Below are positions 15,712 to 15,715 of a DNA stretch of 15,715 nt, in pieces. The DNA comes from Ruminococcaceae bacterium UBA7075. GTDB lineage: Bacteria > Bacillota > Clostridia > Oscillospirales > Acutalibacteraceae. Position 1 is the first letter of the stretch, and each line of letters starts with the position of its first letter. A program made the translations under genes and the position numbers. The DNA lies in assembly GCA_002493635.1 (NCBI GenBank), contig DKZL01000010.1, forward strand, positions 51,331 through 67,045, written 5' to 3'. Under the pieces are notes generated by a model. It did not search any database, was not told where the DNA came from, and worked only from the letters and a program-made list of their open reading frames with translations.

Positions 15712-15715
15712 AATC

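Larger units (their letters stand above)
13015..15714 (+). mobile_element. Complete group II intron with encoded reverse transcriptase
   Basis: The 5' end is GTGCGACACG, matching the GUGYG consensus, placed right after DEFG plus A of the coupling ATPase. Domains I-III occupy about 13015-13716, the protein gene fills domain IV, and domains V and VI end the element. The 3' end is set 7 bases after the bulged adenosine of domain VI, leaving ..AAT as the last intron bases (AY consensus). The base after it, C15715, joins A13014 to give an ACN threonine codon, restoring the expected DEFGT motif. A candidate EBS1 (TTCCGA, 13400-13405) is exactly complementary to the last six exon bases (TCGGAA). The intron is in the same orientation as its host gene, so splicing can restore expression. 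No defect is visible. Confidence 0.95.

Overview
The window is the inside of a conjugative mobile element from a low-GC Gram-positive bacterium, most likely an anaerobic gut clostridium. That placement is inferred from AT-rich genes, strong AGGAGG-type ribosome binding sites, and a gene set (RepA_N initiator, PcfB, VirD4, Maff2, TrbL/VirB6, PrgI, VirB4, CD1108-like protein) typical of Tn1549/CTn4-type integrative conjugative elements of Clostridia. No species marker is present, and the element runs off both ends.

Region 1 (about 10635 down to 1, minus strand) reads as one tightly packed operon. In transcription order it holds a mini RepA-like protein, a RepA_N replication initiator with a repeat-rich linker, a small conserved protein, PcfB, a VirD4 coupling ATPase, a Maff2 membrane protein, a TrbL/VirB6-type channel protein, a PrgI-type membrane protein, the VirB4 ATPase, and a very large basic membrane-anchored protein of the CD1108 type whose 3' end lies outside. 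Together they copy the excised element, bring the relaxosome to the membrane and build the mating channel. The relaxase, oriT and integrase are not in view. Two near-identical palindromes (around 5199 and 9325) each sit directly in front of a ribosome binding site.

Region 2 (10636-10857) is a divergent intergenic region. It contains a strong terminator-like hairpin, oriented to act on minus-strand transcripts, in what would be the leader of the rep operon.

Region 3 (10858 to the end, plus strand) looks visibly richer in G+C. It encodes a DUF3991/TOPRIM primase-like protein, overlapped by a second VirD4/TraG-family coupling ATPase. That second ATPase gene is split by a complete group II intron (13015-15714) with its own reverse transcriptase/maturase/HNH protein. 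The intron sits inside the Walker B motif: exon 1 ends after DEFG plus one base (A), and the single base after the intron (C) would restore the expected DEFGT. The second coupling ATPase therefore depends on intron splicing, which is the most notable feature of the window.

The two divergent modules, each with its own coupling ATPase and different base composition, suggest a mosaic or nested element.
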